A stretch of 64,000 nucleotides of DNA from Psychrobacter ciconiae (lineage in GTDB: Bacteria > Pseudomonadota > Gammaproteobacteria > Pseudomonadales > Moraxellaceae). Made by a program: the position numbers and the translations under genes. The notes beneath the pieces were generated by a model that searched no databases, was not told the origin of the DNA, and worked only from the letters and a program-made list of their open reading frames with translations. The DNA is taken from contig NZ_CAJGYV010000001.1 of assembly GCF_904846055.1 (NCBI RefSeq), positions 2,371,768-2,435,767 on the forward strand, read 5' to 3'. Positions within the stretch are counted from its first letter, which is position 1. Each line of letters starts with the position of its first letter. This document shows positions 55,619 to 64,000 of this stretch, piece after piece.

Positions 55619-56407
55619 ATGACGGACAATAATGAACCATTTGACCAGTTAAGTGATGATGAGCTGCTGCGCTACTCGCGGCAAGTGCTGCTGTCGGGCT
55701 GGGACATCGACGCTCAAATTAAGTTAAAATCGGCGCGCGTGGTACTGATTGGCGCAGGTGGTCTTGGCTGTCCGGCGTCTGAAACCTTGGTTCGCGCCGG
55801 CGTGGGCTTTGTTCATCTCATTGATGATGATGAGATTGAATTGAGCAATTTGCAGCGGCAAACGCTGTTTTTGCCAAAAGATATTGGTCAATCAAAAGCG
55901 CTTACCGCGGCTCAAATGCTCAATGAAATTAACCCGTTAATTAAGGCTCATGGCAGCAGTGAGCGTTTAACCGATGACAATGCCTTTGAGATTTTGACCA
56001 GATTTAGCGGCGAAATGCCTGACTTATTGCTTGATTGCAGTGATAATTTTGCGACCCGCGACATGAGTAACCGCTTAAGCATTCGTTATCAATTGCCGCT
56101 GCTAAGCGCCTCTGCCATTGGCTTTCAAGGTCAGCTAGCATTATTTGAACCCAACCAAAATAACGGCTGCTATCAATGTATTTTTGGCGATACCACCGCT
56201 CATGATGACAGAACTTGCGCCAATTCAGGCGTTCTTGCCAGCACCACGGCGATTATGGGAAATCTGCAAGCCAATTTAGCGCTGCAATATTTAGGGCTTG
56301 GCAACAATCCTTTGGCAAATAAGCTGCTACTATGGGATGGTCTGCGGTTGCAGCAGCGGGTGATGGGCTTTAAACAAGATTTGCAATGCTCAGCTTGCCA
56401 GCCTTAA
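55619..56407 (+). CDS. moeB: ThiF/MoeB-family adenylyltransferase
   Basis: A 262-aa E1-like enzyme that adenylates the C-terminus of a sulfur-carrier protein such as MoaD or ThiS. Nucleotide motif GAGGLG at residues 45-50, SNLQRQTLF with the catalytic Arg, DCSDNFATRDMSNR, and two zinc CxxC pairs (CYQC and CSAC). The partner cannot be decided from sequence; no moa or thi gene is adjacent. TAAGGG lies 6 bases before this ATG; an ATG six bases upstream is too close to it. Confidence 0.92.
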   Translation: MTDNNEPFDQLSDDELLRYSRQVLLSGWDIDAQIKLKSARVVLIGAGGLGCPASETLVRAGVGFVHLIDDDEIELSNLQRQTLFLPKDIGQSKALTAAQMLNEINPLIKAHGSSERLTDDNAFEILTRFSGEMPDLLLDCSDNFATRDMSNRLSIRYQLPLLSASAIGFQGQLALFEPNQNNGCYQCIFGDTTAHDDRTCANSGVLASTTAIMGNLQANLALQYLGLGNNPLANKLLLWDGLRLQQRVMGFKQDLQCSACQP

Positions 56408-56458
56408 TGAGCTTTAAAATATTATAAAATTAGAGAATATCAAATAGAGAAGAATAAT

Positions 56459-57826
56459 ATGAAATTGCATCGACCGCATTTATTAAAACACACGCTCAAC
56501 GTTGCCAACCGCGTTCGCCAAACTGCAAGTGTGGCAGGGTTGTCGCTGCTGCGGGTGGCTCAAGGCGAAAAACCAGATGCCATGCTGCTAAAAGAAACCT
56601 TTGAGCAGCTTGGGACGACCTATATCAAAATCGGTCAGTTTATTGCCAGTACGCCGTCGTTGTTTCCGCGTCAATATGTGATGGCGTTTCAAGATTGCCT
56701 AGACCAAACCACGCCGCTGCCGTTTAGCTACATCAAAAAAGTGCTTCAAGAAGAGTTAGAAATAAACGGCAAAACGCTTGATGAGCTGTTTTTAACCATT
56801 GATGAGACGCCGCTGGCGTCAGCGTCTATTGCCCAAGTTCACGCTGCAACCTTGTCAAATGGCGAGGAGGTGGTGCTCAAAGTTCAAAAGCCAAACGTTA
56901 AAACCATCATGCAAACGGATTTGGGCGTACTTCATGCGGTCACCAAAGTGTTAGAGAAGCTCATGCCCTCGATGCGCTTTGCAAGCCTGGCGCCGATTAT
57001 TGATGAAATTCGATTGCGGATGCTTGCCGAAACCGACTTTATTGCCGAGGCGCAAAACATCCGCGATTTTCAGCAGTTTTTAACCGTTTCAAATAACACG
57101 CGGGTGGTGGCGCCAAAGGTTATCGAGCGCTTGACCACCAAGCGGGTGTTGACCATGAGCCGATTGCATGGCGTTTCGATGATTGATGAGGCGGCGATGC
57201 GCCAATATTGCAGCGACCCTGCGCAAGTGATGGCAGACACGCTCAATACGTGGTTTGCAAGTTTGATGCTTTGCAATAGTTTTCATGCCGACTTACACGC
57301 GGGCAATTTGATGCTGCTCAATGACGGTCGCATTGGCTTTTTAGATTTTGGCATTGTTGGTACGCTCAAAGCCGAAAGCTGGCGCGCTTGCCTTGCGATG
57401 ATGCAAGCCTTGCAAGATGGTGACTACCGCGCGATGGCGCAAGCCATGGTTGATATGGAAATGACTCATGACAAAGACAATGTCGATGTTGACGCGCTTG
57501 CAAGTGATGTTGCTAAAATGATGCAAGTGGTCGCGGCAGATGATAAGGTCTTGACCAGTGGCAAGCCCTTTAATACCAAAGAGCAAGCCGATGAATTAAA
57601 TAAAATGATGCTTGAAATCGTTGAAGTCGGTAAGCGCCACGGCATTCATTTCCCGCGCGATTTTGCGCTACTGGCTAAGCAAATGCTCTATTTTGACCGT
57701 TTTTTGCAGGTGCTCGCCCCTGATATGGATATGTTTAGCGACAACCGAATTCAGATTTTGGCTCAAGATAACACTTTAGCGGATGCGGCATCACAAAATA
57801 AAGATTTGCCAAAACTGGTGTCCTAA
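56459..57826 (+). CDS. ABC1/UbiB-family atypical kinase
   Basis: A 455-aa protein of the ABC1/ADCK/UbiB family. Hallmarks: K57-I-G-Q60 motif (YIKIGQFIASTPSLFP), Ala-rich loop LASASIAQVHAAT, FHADLHAGNLMLLNDG (catalytic loop) and FLDFGIVG (metal-binding DFG). UbiB assists ubiquinone synthesis; related family members work in other lipid pathways. The two C-terminal membrane helices of E. coli UbiB are not seen, so I leave out the symbol. It follows moeB after 51 bases and may share the transcript. Confidence 0.88.
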   Translation: MKLHRPHLLKHTLNVANRVRQTASVAGLSLLRVAQGEKPDAMLLKETFEQLGTTYIKIGQFIASTPSLFPRQYVMAFQDCLDQTTPLPFSYIKKVLQEELEINGKTLDELFLTIDETPLASASIAQVHAATLSNGEEVVLKVQKPNVKTIMQTDLGVLHAVTKVLEKLMPSMRFASLAPIIDEIRLRMLAETDFIAEAQNIRDFQQFLTVSNNTRVVAPKVIERLTTKRVLTMSRLHGVSMIDEAAMRQYCSDPAQVMADTLNTWFASLMLCNSFHADLHAGNLMLLNDGRIGFLDFGIVGTLKAESWRACLAMMQALQDGDYRAMAQAMVDMEMTHDKDNVDVDALASDVAKMMQVVAADDKVLTSGKPFNTKEQADELNKMMLEIVEVGKRHGIHFPRDFALLAKQMLYFDRFLQVLAPDMDMFSDNRIQILAQDNTLADAASQNKDLPKLVS

Positions 57827-57934
57827 CTCAGTTATTCTGATTTAGTTATCTTAATCAGGTTTTTCTTAACTCTACTTTTATCACAAGGATTGTGAGCGCA
57901 ACTGGTTGCCAGTTTGCGATTACTTAGCACCGTC

Positions 57935-59167
57935 ATGACGACCCCAATTTTTGCGCGCCTGAAAATCACTAATGAAGTTGCCATTGCCTTTATCGGGCTT
58001 TATGCCATGGCAGTGGTGATGGGGTTTGGGCGGTTTTTATTTACCGCAACTTTGCCTGATATCATCAGTCAGCTTGACTTATCCACCCAGACGGCAGGGG
58101 CGCTTGCCTCGGTCAACTATATCGGCTACTTTTTTGGGGCGCTGATTGCCATGTTTGTGCCGCAGCGCTTGACGTGGCAGTCACTCATGTTTTGGGCGCT
58201 GGCAAGCATTATCACCACAAGCTTATTAGCCATGCCAAATTTAGCGTTGTGGGCTTGGTATTTGATTCGCGCGATTGCCGGAGTGGCAAGTGGCGTTGCG
58301 ATGATTTTAAGCTCAAGCTTGGTGCTTGGCTATTTAAGCGCGCCTCGGCGTTCGGTGCTCTCAAGTGTTCATTACGCCGGAATTGGCGCGGGGATTAGCG
58401 CCTCGGCGGTGCTGACTTGGACATTACTGTCGCTTGATTATCATTTTGATACGATTTGGCTGACAGCCGCCCTGATAAGCCTTCCCGTAATTTTACTTTT
58501 GAGTGCCATTCGCCCGCAACTGTCGCCTAAAACTACTGCCAAGTTATCTATTTATAATACCTACGTGAATTTTAAACGCGCGTTATATGAAGCCATTTCC
58601 GGTCACGGTAAAATCGTGGCGCTGCTTTGCTTAAGCTACGCGCTAGAAGGCTTTGGGTATATCACTTCAGCGACGTTTTTACCGGTGATGGCAACCCACC
58701 GCTTGCCGGAGCAAACCTCAGTAGGGCTGATTATTTGGCTCATTGTTGGTCTTTTTGCCATGCTGTCAAACCCGCTTTGGGGCGCCCTTGCCAAGCGAAT
58801 TGGCGAAACCCAAACCCTTATTGGCTTAACGCTTTTGCAAGCAATCGGCATGCTATTTCCCATCGTTTTTCCGGCGACCTTTGGGCTTTATGGCAATGCA
58901 GTTATTTTAGGATTGACCTTTGCCGGCATTGTATCGATGACGCTGGTATTGATTAAAAATATCAATCCTTTATATTCCAATTTACTTATGGGCGTTGCCA
59001 CCCTTGCTTATAGCGTTGGGCAGTTTTTAGGACCTTTAGTGACTGTTTGGCTTGCCGGCAACAGCGACAATTTTAACTTAGGGCTGATGGTTGCTGCTGC
59101 CTGTCTTGCAATGAGCTTGCTGCTCTTGATTTGGTTTTATCGGCAAACTAAACCCATAACTGCTTAA
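57935..59167 (+). CDS. YbfB/YjiJ-family MFS transporter
   Basis: A 410-aa major facilitator of the YbfB/YjiJ type, with about 12 helices. Blocks: AVVMGFGRFLFTATLPDI (helix 1), SVNYIGYFFGALIA, LIRAIAGVASGVAMILSSSLVLG, SVHYAGIGAGISASA and ALEGFGYITSATFLPVMA. Substrate unknown. The frame opens at TTG 57914; ATG 57935 is chosen although no good ribosome site precedes it. The end overlaps the convergent Lrp gene by four bases. Confidence 0.9.
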   Translation: MTTPIFARLKITNEVAIAFIGLYAMAVVMGFGRFLFTATLPDIISQLDLSTQTAGALASVNYIGYFFGALIAMFVPQRLTWQSLMFWALASIITTSLLAMPNLALWAWYLIRAIAGVASGVAMILSSSLVLGYLSAPRRSVLSSVHYAGIGAGISASAVLTWTLLSLDYHFDTIWLTAALISLPVILLLSAIRPQLSPKTTAKLSIYNTYVNFKRALYEAISGHGKIVALLCLSYALEGFGYITSATFLPVMATHRLPEQTSVGLIIWLIVGLFAMLSNPLWGALAKRIGETQTLIGLTLLQAIGMLFPIVFPATFGLYGNAVILGLTFAGIVSMTLVLIKNINPLYSNLLMGVATLAYSVGQFLGPLVTVWLAGNSDNFNLGLMVAAACLAMSLLLLIWFYRQTKPITA

Positions 59168-59652
59168 ACCACGCTTCGGCTAAACACCTCTCGAAGCTCA
59201 AAGCTGGTATGAACTTGCGCCACGCCCTCGATGCGGTTCAATCGGTGCAGTAAAAATTCCTCATAATGCGCCATATCACGGACGCGGACTTTGATTAAGT
59301 AATCCTCGGTTCGCCCCGTCACGATGCTGCAGCTGACCACCTCATCAAAGCTTTGGATTTTTTGCTCAAATTGTGAAAAGCGCTCGGCGGTGTGCCTGTC
59401 CATGCTAATGGCGATAAAAACAGCAAGCGGATAGCCGAGTTTTTCAGCATCAGTTTGGGTGTGATAACCAGTGATGATGCCGCTATCCTCCAAGCGTTTT
59501 AGCCTTCGTGCACAAGGCGTTGCGGACAAGTTGATGCGGTCAGCAAGCTCCGTGATGCTCATCCTAGCGTCATTTTGCAGCAGTTTTAATAAGCGCTTGT
59601 CGGTGGCATCAACCTCTATAGAACTGTGAGCTTTGTTAAGGTTATTTGGCAT
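59164..59652 (-). CDS. Lrp/AsnC family regulator
   Basis: A 162-aa leucine-responsive-type regulator. A winged helix at residues about 18-58 (DKRLLKLLQNDARMSITELADRINLSATPCARRLKRLE), then the RAM/AsnC ligand domain with VSCSIVTGRTEDYLIKVRVRD. Divergent from leuA, so control of leucine synthesis is plausible. AAGG precedes the ATG. The ligand is unknown. Confidence 0.92.
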   Translation of the reverse strand: MPNNLNKAHSSIEVDATDKRLLKLLQNDARMSITELADRINLSATPCARRLKRLEDSGIITGYHTQTDAEKLGYPLAVFIAISMDRHTAERFSQFEQKIQSFDEVVSCSIVTGRTEDYLIKVRVRDMAHYEEFLLHRLNRIEGVAQVHTSFELREVFSRSVV

Positions 59653-59701
59653 TAATTTGCGCCTTATTGGTGAGTTGAACTACATTTTTAGCAAATTATA
59701 G

Positions 59702-59751
59702 TGAATTTCATCAATAAAAGGTTAAAAATAGTATTAAAAAGCTGAATTTCA
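59702..59751. promoter_or_regulatory. Paired TGAATTTCA sites upstream of leuA
   Basis: The palindrome TGAATTTCA occurs at 59702 and 59743, 41 bp apart (close to four helical turns), between the divergent Lrp and leuA genes. A TATAAT at 59770 is the likely -10 of leuA. Candidate Lrp-type binding sites, by position. Confidence 0.45.
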
Positions 59752-59825
59752 CTTCAAGTTATTTGCTACTATAATGACATTAAAGATGCTAACCCTATTG
59801 TTAACTCTCTTATTAAGGATTGATT

Positions 59826-61595
59826 ATGTCGCAAGCTCAAACTGCCACCCACAAGATTACCCCAAAGCACGCCGCTTTTGATTATCGTAAATATCGCCCG
59901 TTTGCCTTTGCACCAAGCCTTACCGACCGCACTTGGCCAAGCAAAGTCATTGAAAAAGCACCGATTTGGGCAAGCGTTGATCTTCGTGATGGCAACCAAG
60001 CGCTGATTGATCCGATGACCATTGAGCAAAAAATGCGCTTTTTTAAAACGCTTGTAGAGGTTGGCTTTAAGGAAATCGAAATCGGCTTTCCATCAGCAGC
60101 GCAAGTCGAGTTTGACTTTACGCGCAAATTGATTGAAGAAAACCACGTTCCAGAAGATGTGACCTTGCAAGTGTTGGTTCAAGCCCGCGAACATTTAATC
60201 GCGCGAACTTTTGAGGCATTAAAAGGGGCGCGCCGAGCAATTGTCCACGTTTACAACTCAACGAGCAAGATTCAGCGCGAAAAGGTTTACGGCAAAAACC
60301 GTGATGAAATCAAAGACATTGCGATTACCGGCGCTAATTTGCTGAAAGACTACGCAGCAAAATATCCTGAAACCGAATGGATTTTCCAGTATTCACCAGA
60401 AAGCTTTAGCCAAACTGAAACCGATTATGCGGTTGAAGTTTGTGATGCGGTTTGCGACATTTGGCAGCCACAAAATGGTCAAGGGGTGATTATTAACTTG
60501 CCGGCGACCGTTGAGGCCTCAATGCCAAACGTCTTTGCCGATCAAGTCGAGTATTTTTGCCGACATTTAAAGCAGCGCGATCATGTCATCGTCAGCCTTC
60601 ACACCCATAACGATCGTGGTTGCGCCATTGCTGCCGCTGAGCTTGGGGTTTTGGCAGGTGCTGACCGTATTGAGGGCACGCTTTTAGGCAATGGCGAGCG
60701 TACGGGCAACATGGATGTGATGGTCATGGCAATGAACTTATTTAGCCAGGGCATCGACCCTGAGCTTGACTTTAGCAACATGAGCGAGATTGTCCAAGTG
60801 GTCAGCGAGTGCAATAATTTACCGCTGCATCCGCGCCATCCGTATGTCGGCGATTTGGTCTTTACCGCCTTTAGTGGCTCGCACCAAGATGCCATCAAAA
60901 AGTCACTTGACTATAATGAAAAAAATAAAGAAGCCACTGAAAATCTTTGGGATGTGGCGTACTTACCGATTGATCCGGCGCACATCGGTCGCAGCTATCA
61001 AGATGTGGTTCGTATCAACAGCCAATCGGGCAAAGGCGGCGTAGCTTATATTTTGCAGCGCAATTATGGCTTTAACTTACCGCGCTGGATGCAAATTGAC
61101 TTTAGTAAAGTTGTTCAGCAGCAAGCCGAAACCGCCGCTCGCGAGCTGCAAAACGATGAAATCTTAAAAACCTTTGAAGATACCTATTTACAGCAAGGTC
61201 AGTTTGAATTGCTTGATTATAGCGTGACCAACAAAGGCGGTGAGGTTAATTTTGATGGTCAAGTAAAAATGAATGAAGACACCATTACCATTAGCGGTAC
61301 AGGAAATGGTCCATTGTCCTCATTTATTGATGGTCTTGCCAAGCAAACCGGCAAAGCCATTCAAGTGGTCAACTACTCTGAACACGCTATCAACCCGCAG
61401 CACAATAGCGGTGACGGCATTGACGATGACAACAACCGTGATAACAAAACCAATGCTAATGCTGCCGCCTACATTCAGCTTAACGTTGATGGCGAGATTT
61501 ATTCAGGGATTGGCACTTGCAGCAGTACGGTTTCTGCTATGTTAAAAGGCGCGTTGTCAGCGCTTGCTCAAGCGCCGCAAACGTCAGCTGCTTAA
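59826..61595 (+). CDS. leuA: 2-Isopropylmalate synthase
   Basis: First committed step of leucine synthesis, condensing acetyl-CoA and 2-oxoisovalerate. A 589-aa long-type LeuA. Blocks: WASVDLRDGNQAL (residues 48-60, metal Asp), HTHNDRGCAIAAAELGVLAGADR and EGTLLGNGERTGNMD, then a C-terminal regulatory domain starting about residue 450. A hydrophilic Asp/Asn-rich insert (GIDDDNNRDNKTNAN) breaks that domain. AAGGA is 6 bases before this ATG. Leucine feedback inhibition is expected. Confidence 0.97.
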   Translation: MSQAQTATHKITPKHAAFDYRKYRPFAFAPSLTDRTWPSKVIEKAPIWASVDLRDGNQALIDPMTIEQKMRFFKTLVEVGFKEIEIGFPSAAQVEFDFTRKLIEENHVPEDVTLQVLVQAREHLIARTFEALKGARRAIVHVYNSTSKIQREKVYGKNRDEIKDIAITGANLLKDYAAKYPETEWIFQYSPESFSQTETDYAVEVCDAVCDIWQPQNGQGVIINLPATVEASMPNVFADQVEYFCRHLKQRDHVIVSLHTHNDRGCAIAAAELGVLAGADRIEGTLLGNGERTGNMDVMVMAMNLFSQGIDPELDFSNMSEIVQVVSECNNLPLHPRHPYVGDLVFTAFSGSHQDAIKKSLDYNEKNKEATENLWDVAYLPIDPAHIGRSYQDVVRINSQSGKGGVAYILQRNYGFNLPRWMQIDFSKVVQQQAETAARELQNDEILKTFEDTYLQQGQFELLDYSVTNKGGEVNFDGQVKMNEDTITISGTGNGPLSSFIDGLAKQTGKAIQVVNYSEHAINPQHNSGDGIDDDNNRDNKTNANAAAYIQLNVDGEIYSGIGTCSSTVSAMLKGALSALAQAPQTSAA

Positions 61596-61629
61596 TCTAA
61601 ATATTAGCGCTAACGGTTCGGTTACCCTT

Positions 61630-61667
61630 GCGTCATGATGAGAGATCATCATGGCGCTTTTGATTTT
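61630..61667 (+). terminator. Terminator of leuA
   Basis: GCGTCATGATGA/TCATCATGGCGC, 12 pairs with one wobble, GAGA tetraloop, then TTTTGATTTTT. Confidence 0.85.
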
Positions 61668-61830
61668 TATTTATTATGCTAAAGAATAAAATAAAAGTTT
61701 GCCACATAGCCACAGAGTTACTAATAGCATAATGTTACTTGTGTTTTACAGCATAAGACTTTAGGCTAAGAGTTATCATTAATTTTTTTAAATTCAGTAG
61801 TTTTCAATAATAAAGGTAAAAAGGCTAATT

Positions 61831-62358
61831 ATGGAATCGCTCTCTTTGGCGTCATTTACCCTTGCTTCAATTTTATCCTCGCTTCCTGCTGCAAATGCGC
61901 CGACCACTCAGGCGAACATCACCACGCATATCAGCCCTGCTATTGCCGGTCAATGGGAAGTTGATTTACAGGATGCTCAAAAAAAGGCCCAAGCTCGGTT
62001 TGATGCGCTGGCTAAACAAAACAAAGCAGAAAATCTAAAAAAACCATCCGAAATTAACGCCAGCAGCCAGTGCCGTGAGCTTTATAACTTTGCGCCTGAC
62101 AATGAAGTTTGGACGGTGAGCGGTAAAGAGTGGACGTATGGTCGCTATTTGGTAACCCACCGCGATGAGGGTTTGCCGATTATTGCTATTAGAACCATCT
62201 ATGACAACAATGAAAAGGACTGCTCAGGAAGCCAAGTTGACCAATCAGGTGAAGCGTTCGTGGCGTTTTTGCAGCATGACGGCGATAAAATGCAATGGTG
62301 CGTCGATGATGAAGGTAAAGAGTGCTTTATGAGTTTTCACCGAATTTTACCAAGATAG
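61831..62358 (+). CDS. Probable exported protein, unrecognised
   Basis: A 175-aa protein with a hydrophobic N-terminus (SLASFTLASILSSLPAANA), probably a signal peptide. The mature part has a polar helix rich in Lys and Ala (AQKKAQARFDALAKQNKAENL) and a beta-rich domain with four Cys (SQCREL, DCSGS, WCVDD, ECFMS), likely two disulfides, and WEVDLQD near the start. AAGG precedes the ATG. No family recognised. Confidence 0.7.
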   Translation: MESLSLASFTLASILSSLPAANAPTTQANITTHISPAIAGQWEVDLQDAQKKAQARFDALAKQNKAENLKKPSEINASSQCRELYNFAPDNEVWTVSGKEWTYGRYLVTHRDEGLPIIAIRTIYDNNEKDCSGSQVDQSGEAFVAFLQHDGDKMQWCVDDEGKECFMSFHRILPR

Positions 62359-62379
62359 TGATGGTTTAATTTAGTCAAA

Positions 62380-62406
62380 AAAAACCACCTTTTTCAGGTG
62401 GTTTTT
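62380..62406. terminator. Bidirectional terminator between the exported protein gene and accC
   Basis: AAAAACCACCT/AGGTGGTTTTT with a five-base loop and A and T tracts either side. Confidence 0.88.
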
Positions 62407-62424
62407 AATTTTAATCGACAACAA

Positions 62425-63798
62425 CTAAACGGCTTCAGCTTTTTTCAGCTCTTCTTGTTTTTTCCGGAGCAATTCATTTTCAAGATAATGAATATTTTGC
62501 GCCTCTTCAACGAAATTGTCATCAGCTAAAATGATATCGCGGTGCAACGGGATGTTCGTGTTGATTCCGGCGATGATCAGCTCATCAAGCGCATGCAAAG
62601 TTTTTGCAATGGCTTGGCGGCGCGTTTGACCGTGACAAATCAATTTGCCAATCAAGGAGTCATAATAAGTTGGAATGACGTAGTTTGGATACAGGTGTGA
62701 GTCGAAGCGAACGCCTGCGCCGCTTGGGCTATAAAGCTGAGTGACTTTTCCAGGTGACGGTCTAAAGGTGAGGGCGTCTTCGGCGTTAATCCGGCACTCA
62801 ATGGCGTGACCTTGGATTTCAATTTCGCTTTGATGATATGACAACCCGTAGCCGGCTGCAATTTTAAGCTGCTCAACGACAATATCAATTCCGGTAATCA
62901 TTTCGGTGACCGGATGCTCAACTTGAACGCGGGTGTTCATTTCGATAAAGAAAAATTCATCGTTTTCAAATAAGAACTCAAACGTTCCGGCGCCGCGATA
63001 TTTCACCAACTGACAGGCTCTCACACAAGCTTGCAAAATCGGTTCGCGGACGTCATCAGGAATGCCAGGAGCAGGGGCTTCTTCGAGCACTTTTTGGTGA
63101 CGGCGCTGAAGCGAGCAGTCGCGGTCATACAAGTGAATGGCATTACCGTTGCCATCACCTAGCACCTGAACTTCGACGTGGCGCGGGTTTTGTAGGTAAC
63201 GCTCCATATAAACGGTATCATCACCAAACCAAAGCTCAGCTTCTTGCTTGGCGGCTTGAACCTGACCGAGAAGCTCATCAAAGCGCTCAACCACGCGCAT
63301 GCCGCGACCGCCACCGCCTGCTGCCGCTTTAATGAGGAGCGGAAAGCCGATATTTTTTGCTTGCTCTTCAGCGTTATGCAAGTTCACCGTTCCTACTGAT
63401 CCTGGAACGGTCGGAACGCCCGCTTTTTTCATCGCATTAATAGCAGAGACTTTATTTCCCATCAAGCGGATATGGTCAGCGTTCGGTCCTACAAAGGTCA
63501 ATCCTGCTTCTTCAACCTGCTCGGCAAATTCAGCATTTTCAGATAAAAAACCGTAGCCTGGGTGAATGGCATCCGCGCCTGTGATCTCGGCAGCGGTTAA
63601 GATGGTGTTGATATTAAGGTAGCTTTGGTTGGCGTTTGGGTTGCCAATACAGATGGCTTCATCCACAAAGCGCAGGTGCATGAGATTTTCATCAGCTGTG
63701 GAATAAACGCCGACCGTCTCAATGCCAAGCGCTTTACAGGCGCGGACAATTCGAAGGGCAATCTCGCCGCGGTTGGCGATAAGCAGTTTTTTTATCAT
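62425..63798 (-). CDS. accC: Biotin carboxylase subunit of acetyl-CoA carboxylase
   Basis: Carboxylates the biotin of BCCP using ATP and bicarbonate, the first step of fatty acid synthesis. A 457-aa ATP-grasp enzyme. [18 protein letters not shown] at the start, [28 protein letters not shown] (ATP-binding loop), [17 protein letters not shown] and [18 protein letters not shown] are all present. Normal family length. AAGGATGACCCC precedes the ATG. It follows accB after 98 bases. Confidence 0.98.
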   Translation of the reverse strand: MIKKLLIANRGEIALRIVRACKALGIETVGVYSTADENLMHLRFVDEAICIGNPNANQSYLNINTILTAAEITGADAIHPGYGFLSENAEFAEQVEEAGLTFVGPNADHIRLMGNKVSAINAMKKAGVPTVPGSVGTVNLHNAEEQAKNIGFPLLIKAAAGGGGRGMRVVERFDELLGQVQAAKQEAELWFGDDTVYMERYLQNPRHVEVQVLGDGNGNAIHLYDRDCSLQRRHQKVLEEAPAPGIPDDVREPILQACVRACQLVKYRGAGTFEFLFENDEFFFIEMNTRVQVEHPVTEMITGIDIVVEQLKIAAGYGLSYHQSEIEIQGHAIECRINAEDALTFRPSPGKVTQLYSPSGAGVRFDSHLYPNYVIPTYYDSLIGKLICHGQTRRQAIAKTLHALDELIIAGINTNIPLHRDIILADDNFVEEAQNIHYLENELLRKKQEELKKAEAV

Positions 63799-63896
63799 GG
63801 GGTCATCCTTATAAGCGAAGATAGAAAAATGAGGCGAAAAATAGTTTCGCCCTTATTCTGGTGTTCGCATCAGCATATAAAGTAAATCAACAAATA

Positions 63897-64000
63897 TTAA
63901 GCTTTATAACGAATGACCGGTTGACCAAACTGCACCACTTCACCGTTACTGACCAAAATCTCGTCAATCACGCCGCTTTGGGTGGCTTCTAAATGGTTCA
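63897..64000 (-). CDS. accB: Biotin carboxyl carrier protein, C-terminal end (partial)
   Basis: The last 34 codons of BCCP, cut by the window edge. The reading NHLEATQSGVIDEIL then GEVVQFGQPVIRYKA is the second half of the biotinyl domain, just after the biotin-carrying lysine, which lies outside the window. The stop is 98 bases from accC, in the usual accBC order. Confidence 0.93.
   Translation of the reverse strand, partial: NHLEATQSGVIDEILVSNGEVVQFGQPVIRYKA

Noticed and set aside
57892..57927. Possible 11-codon leader frame (GTG start) before the YbfB/YjiJ-type transporter
   Set aside because: AAGGA is only two bases from the GTG, too close for a good ribosome site, and the peptide shows no feature of a leader.

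Overview
The window looks like ordinary chromosome from a gammaproteobacterium of the Moraxellaceae, most likely Psychrobacter or a close Moraxella relative. This is an inference from protein flavour, the A+T-rich intergenic DNA and gene content (type 2 LeuA, RoxA, a LemA/M48 pair, a YejABEF-type transporter, short Moraxellaceae-like lipoproteins). Only gene content and motifs could be used; no search was run. There is no CRISPR array, tRNA, rRNA or prophage. Two complete insertion sequences are present.

Layout. 0-3.4 kb: glnA, a DUF4124 protein and a SIMPL-domain periplasmic protein. 3.5 kb: the 4.5S SRP RNA with a good promoter. 3.8-8 kb: a LemA protein, an 877-aa M48-type membrane protease and a protein that I read as a divergent psi subunit (HolD) of DNA polymerase III. 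8-15.7 kb: serC, then a YejA-like binding protein, gloB and yejBEF. 15.8-21.5 kb: UPF0114 protein, an odd metallo-beta-lactamase-fold protein, folE, fabI with a heptanucleotide tandem repeat in its leader, a DUF1275 membrane protein and a divergent Rrf2/flavin disulfide-reductase-like pair. 21.7-24.9 kb: an unrecognised 56-aa acidic protein, a DASS symporter gene split by a one-base shift and roxA.

25-29.5 kb is a small surface-polysaccharide module: a WavE-type protein facing a three-gene operon of a HAD phosphatase, a nucleotidyltransferase-kinase fusion (broken by a one-base shift) and a second nucleotidyltransferase. 29.7-38.9 kb is housekeeping: purB, mnmA, ispF, grxD, mnmG, ChaB, an AEC transporter and two unknown exported proteins. 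39-46.6 kb is a complete heme-uptake locus. A TonB receptor and a HmuY-like lipoprotein run one way; hemS and hmuTUV run the other way. Two Fur-box-like sequences lie between them.

46.7-53 kb is the most rearranged part: an ornithine cyclodeaminase-like gene, an IS5-type element, an LLM flavoprotein, a CysB-type regulator, an IS982-type element with a 9-bp target duplication, an orphan HicB-like protein and a relic of a HmuY-like C-terminus. 53-64 kb returns to housekeeping: ampG-prmC-moeB-ubiB-like, an MFS transporter, an Lrp regulator facing leuA, a small unknown secreted protein, accC and the end of accB.

The most notable points are the fabI leader repeat, the HolD candidate, the polysaccharide module with its repaired fusion enzyme, the duplicated-domain HmuY protein plus its distant relic, and the short Cys/His-rich protein at 21.7 kb. 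Two genes carry single-base shifts in homopolymers, so sequencing error must be excluded before calling either gene dead.
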